Assembly: GCA_047626155.1 (NCBI GenBank)
Contig: JBLHRR010000194.1
Location: 1 to 8,336, forward strand
Origin: CALGLS01 sp047626155
Lineage (GTDB): Bacteria > Bacteroidota > Bacteroidia > Chitinophagales > Saprospiraceae
Direction: 5' to 3'
DNA: 8,336 bases
Part shown: positions 6,741 to 8,336 of the stretch, piece after piece
Position numbering within the stretch: position 1 is the first letter of the stretch
Layout: the number at the start of each line of letters is the position of its first letter
Notes under the pieces: generated by a model
The model's database searches: none
What the model was told of the DNA's origin: nothing
The model's input: the letters and a program-made list of their open reading frames with translations, nothing else
Position numbers and translations under genes: made by a program

Positions 6741-8336
6741 ATGAAAAAACTGAGCTTATTGGTATGCTTCCTTTTCATTACCGTATTAAGCATACAAGCG
6801 CAATGCCCTCCCAGCACGGAGCCGGGCTATCACATTGTACAACAAGATGAAAACCTTTTCCGAATTTCTATAATGTATGGCATCAGCTTAAATCGACTTT
6901 TAGCTATGAACAATATGCAGGAAACAGATATTCTTCCGACCTGTAAAAAAATTAGAATCGGAGAGAGCATTGTTCAACCACAAGGACAAAAGGCTACCTT
7001 CTCTGCTGGAAACACAACTGCCAATAATCGAGGTAGTTATCCACCTGCTGCTCCTACAAGTACTTCAACTTCCTCCGCCCTTGGTCAAAACCAAGCTGGA
7101 AATCGACATGTCGTTCAAGCTGGCGAGACGATTGCTGGACTTGCTCGTCTATATGGATATACAGAAGAGCGCTTCCGCGAATTCAATGCCATGGGGAATG
7201 ACCGCTTAACTACAGGTTCTATTGTTTTATCTCACGATTGTAATTGTGACCGGGTGATGTTTTCTGAAAATGCAACGCCAACTGGTGGGACAACTACCAG
7301 CCCAACTAGCATAGCTTACGAGCCTCCTCCGACCACTACGACTTATTATGAATCTACAGCGCCAACTCGAATACAACCTCACGAACCTATTTCACCGGCT
7401 ATAATAACAAATCCTAATAAAACAGAGCCTTCAGTAGGGAACACTAGCCCAGCCGCTGCTGCGTCTTACATGAGTTCTTCTGAGATGGACATGATTACAG
7501 AGATCAATATGATGCGCGCAAATCCTTCTGCTTATACTAAATATATTGATGGCTATGTAGCGGATCAAAAAGCAAATAACGGCTGGCCGGTAGACATGAC
7601 TATTGTAGCTGAACTTAAAAAAGAACTAAGTAAATTGGGTGCCTTGTCTCAGTTGAAACCGACAGAGTGTATATACATCGCTGCGAAGAAGCACGGACAA
7701 GATATGATTAGAATGGGTCGTACAGATCACATCGGTAGTGATGGTAAATGGCCTTGGGACAGAGTTAGACGCGAATGCTCGCAAATGGCAGATGGAAATG
7801 AGAACCTCGTAGGAGGCCCTGATAACATTAGAGAATCTGTTGTAATACTATTACTAGATGAAGGCATCCCGAACCGAGGACATCGTAAAACTTTGCTGAG
7901 ATCTGATTGGGAATACGTAGCTTGTTATAAAGTTGGAACAGTGGGTTCCATGCCTAATTGCTGGGTGCAAAAATTTGGATTTTCTGGAGCATCTTCGTCT
8001 GGTACCTCTTCATCTGATACCAGTACTACTTCTAATACTCCCGGTGATGCCGGTGATTCTGGCTCTTATATGACTTCTCTTGAAAAGGAGATGGTAGACG
8101 AAATCAATATGATGCGAGCTAATCCTTCTGGTTATGCAAAATACATTGATGAATATGTCGCTGATCAAAACGTAAATGGGGGCTGGCCGATAGACATGAC
8201 AGTGGTAAGTGAATTAAAAAGAGCGTTGAAAATAATGGGTGCTTTAAGACTGTTACAACCAAAAGAATGTGTCTATACTGCTGCTAAAAAACATGGCCAA
8301 GATCAGATTAAAATGGGAGACACTAACCACCTGGGT
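6741..8336 (+). CDS. Secreted LysM-LysM-CAP-CAP protein, C-terminus missing
   Basis: Seen: an open frame of 532 codons from ATG 6741 to the window edge with no stop, not closed in this window. MKKLSLLVCFLFITVLSIQA-Q is a signal peptide, which supports this start. LysM 1 spans about 30-78 (YHIVQQDENLFRISIMYGIS) and LysM 2 about 122-166 (RHVVQAGETIAGLARLYGY). A Pro/Thr/Ser-rich linker (172-241) leads to CAP domain 1 (242-414), with H318, H330, E354 in GNENL and H381 in RGHRK matching conserved CAP positions. A Ser/Thr/Gly linker (415-441) leads to CAP domain 2 (from 442), cut after 91 residues but with H518 and H530 present. Family knowledge: LysM binds N-acetylglucosamine polymers such as peptidoglycan; CAP (SCP/YkwD-type) domains are secreted modules of varied or unknown activity. 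Inference: the protein is held at the cell wall by LysM and displays CAP modules. C22, C68, C167 and C169 may form disulfides. Confidence 0.9.
   Translation, partial: MKKLSLLVCFLFITVLSIQAQCPPSTEPGYHIVQQDENLFRISIMYGISLNRLLAMNNMQETDILPTCKKIRIGESIVQPQGQKATFSAGNTTANNRGSYPPAAPTSTSTSSALGQNQAGNRHVVQAGETIAGLARLYGYTEERFREFNAMGNDRLTTGSIVLSHDCNCDRVMFSENATPTGGTTTSPTSIAYEPPPTTTTYYESTAPTRIQPHEPISPAIITNPNKTEPSVGNTSPAAAASYMSSSEMDMITEINMMRANPSAYTKYIDGYVADQKANNGWPVDMTIVAELKKELSKLGALSQLKPTECIYIAAKKHGQDMIRMGRTDHIGSDGKWPWDRVRRECSQMADGNENLVGGPDNIRESVVILLLDEGIPNRGHRKTLLRSDWEYVACYKVGTVGSMPNCWVQKFGFSGASSSGTSSSDTSTTSNTPGDAGDSGSYMTSLEKEMVDEINMMRANPSGYAKYIDEYVADQNVNGGWPIDMTVVSELKRALKIMGALRLLQPKECVYTAAKKHGQDQIKMGDTNHLG
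7464..8336 (+). repeat. In-frame tandem duplication of the CAP module, 600-bp period
   Basis: The segment 7464-7736 (beginning SYMSSSEMDM) and the segment 8064-8336 (beginning SYMTSLEKEM) align without gaps over 91 codons, exactly 600 bp (200 codons) apart. I count 60 identical residues of 91, about 66 percent. Shared runs include EINMMRANPS and AAKKHGQD. The second unit continues past the window edge, so the total number of units is unknown. Confidence 0.9.

Noticed and set aside
6741..6803. LysM-CAP protein considered as a lipoprotein because Cys22 follows the signal peptide
   Set aside because: The residues before the cysteine (IQAQ) do not fit a lipobox; ordinary signal peptidase cleavage after A20 fits better.
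6970..7209. 79-codon plus-strand open frame inside the LysM-CAP gene
   Set aside because: It overlaps the LysM region in another frame; the LysM reading is clear and uninterrupted.

Overview
The window is a chromosomal fragment from a Bacteroidota bacterium. I would guess a Saprospiria/Lewinella-like or related marine lineage, but only the phylum is well supported. The evidence is a type IX secretion (T9SS) type-A sorting domain at the end of the cytochrome gene, A+T-rich DNA, TAnnTTTG promoter boxes of the Bacteroidota kind before the genes, no clear Shine-Dalgarno sequences, and a large PIG-L deacetylase of a layout common in this phylum.

There are four protein genes, two of them cut by the window edges. 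(1) Positions 1-1389, minus strand: a polytopic GT-C glycosyltransferase of the ArnT/PMT family, missing its C-terminus. (2) Positions 1836-3758, plus strand: a secreted five-haem cytochrome c with a C-terminal T9SS sorting domain. (3) Positions 3794-6343, minus strand: a secreted PIG-L/LmbE-type deacetylase with a C-terminal ThuA/glutamine-amidotransferase-like domain, converging on gene 2 across a 35-bp gap. (4) Positions 6741-8336, plus strand: a secreted protein with two LysM domains and at least two tandem CAP/SCP domains, cut by the right edge.

The two long intergenic regions (1390-1835 and 6344-6740) both lie between divergent genes and hold more dyad symmetry than simple promoters need. 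The first has a strong terminator-like hairpin with no annotated gene to terminate, plus a 15-bp palindrome beside it. The second has a perfect 18-bp inverted repeat with a 24-nt loop and a separate set of nested inverted repeats. These are the least explained parts of the window.

The genes do not form an operon or a recognisable pathway. Their shared theme is the cell envelope: membrane glycosyl transfer, an exported haem protein, an exported sugar or amide deacetylase, and a peptidoglycan-binding CAP protein. I found no mobile element, CRISPR array, tRNA or rRNA. The protein families are known; the unexplained material is the intergenic structure, the T9SS-tagged cytochrome and the internal CAP duplication.
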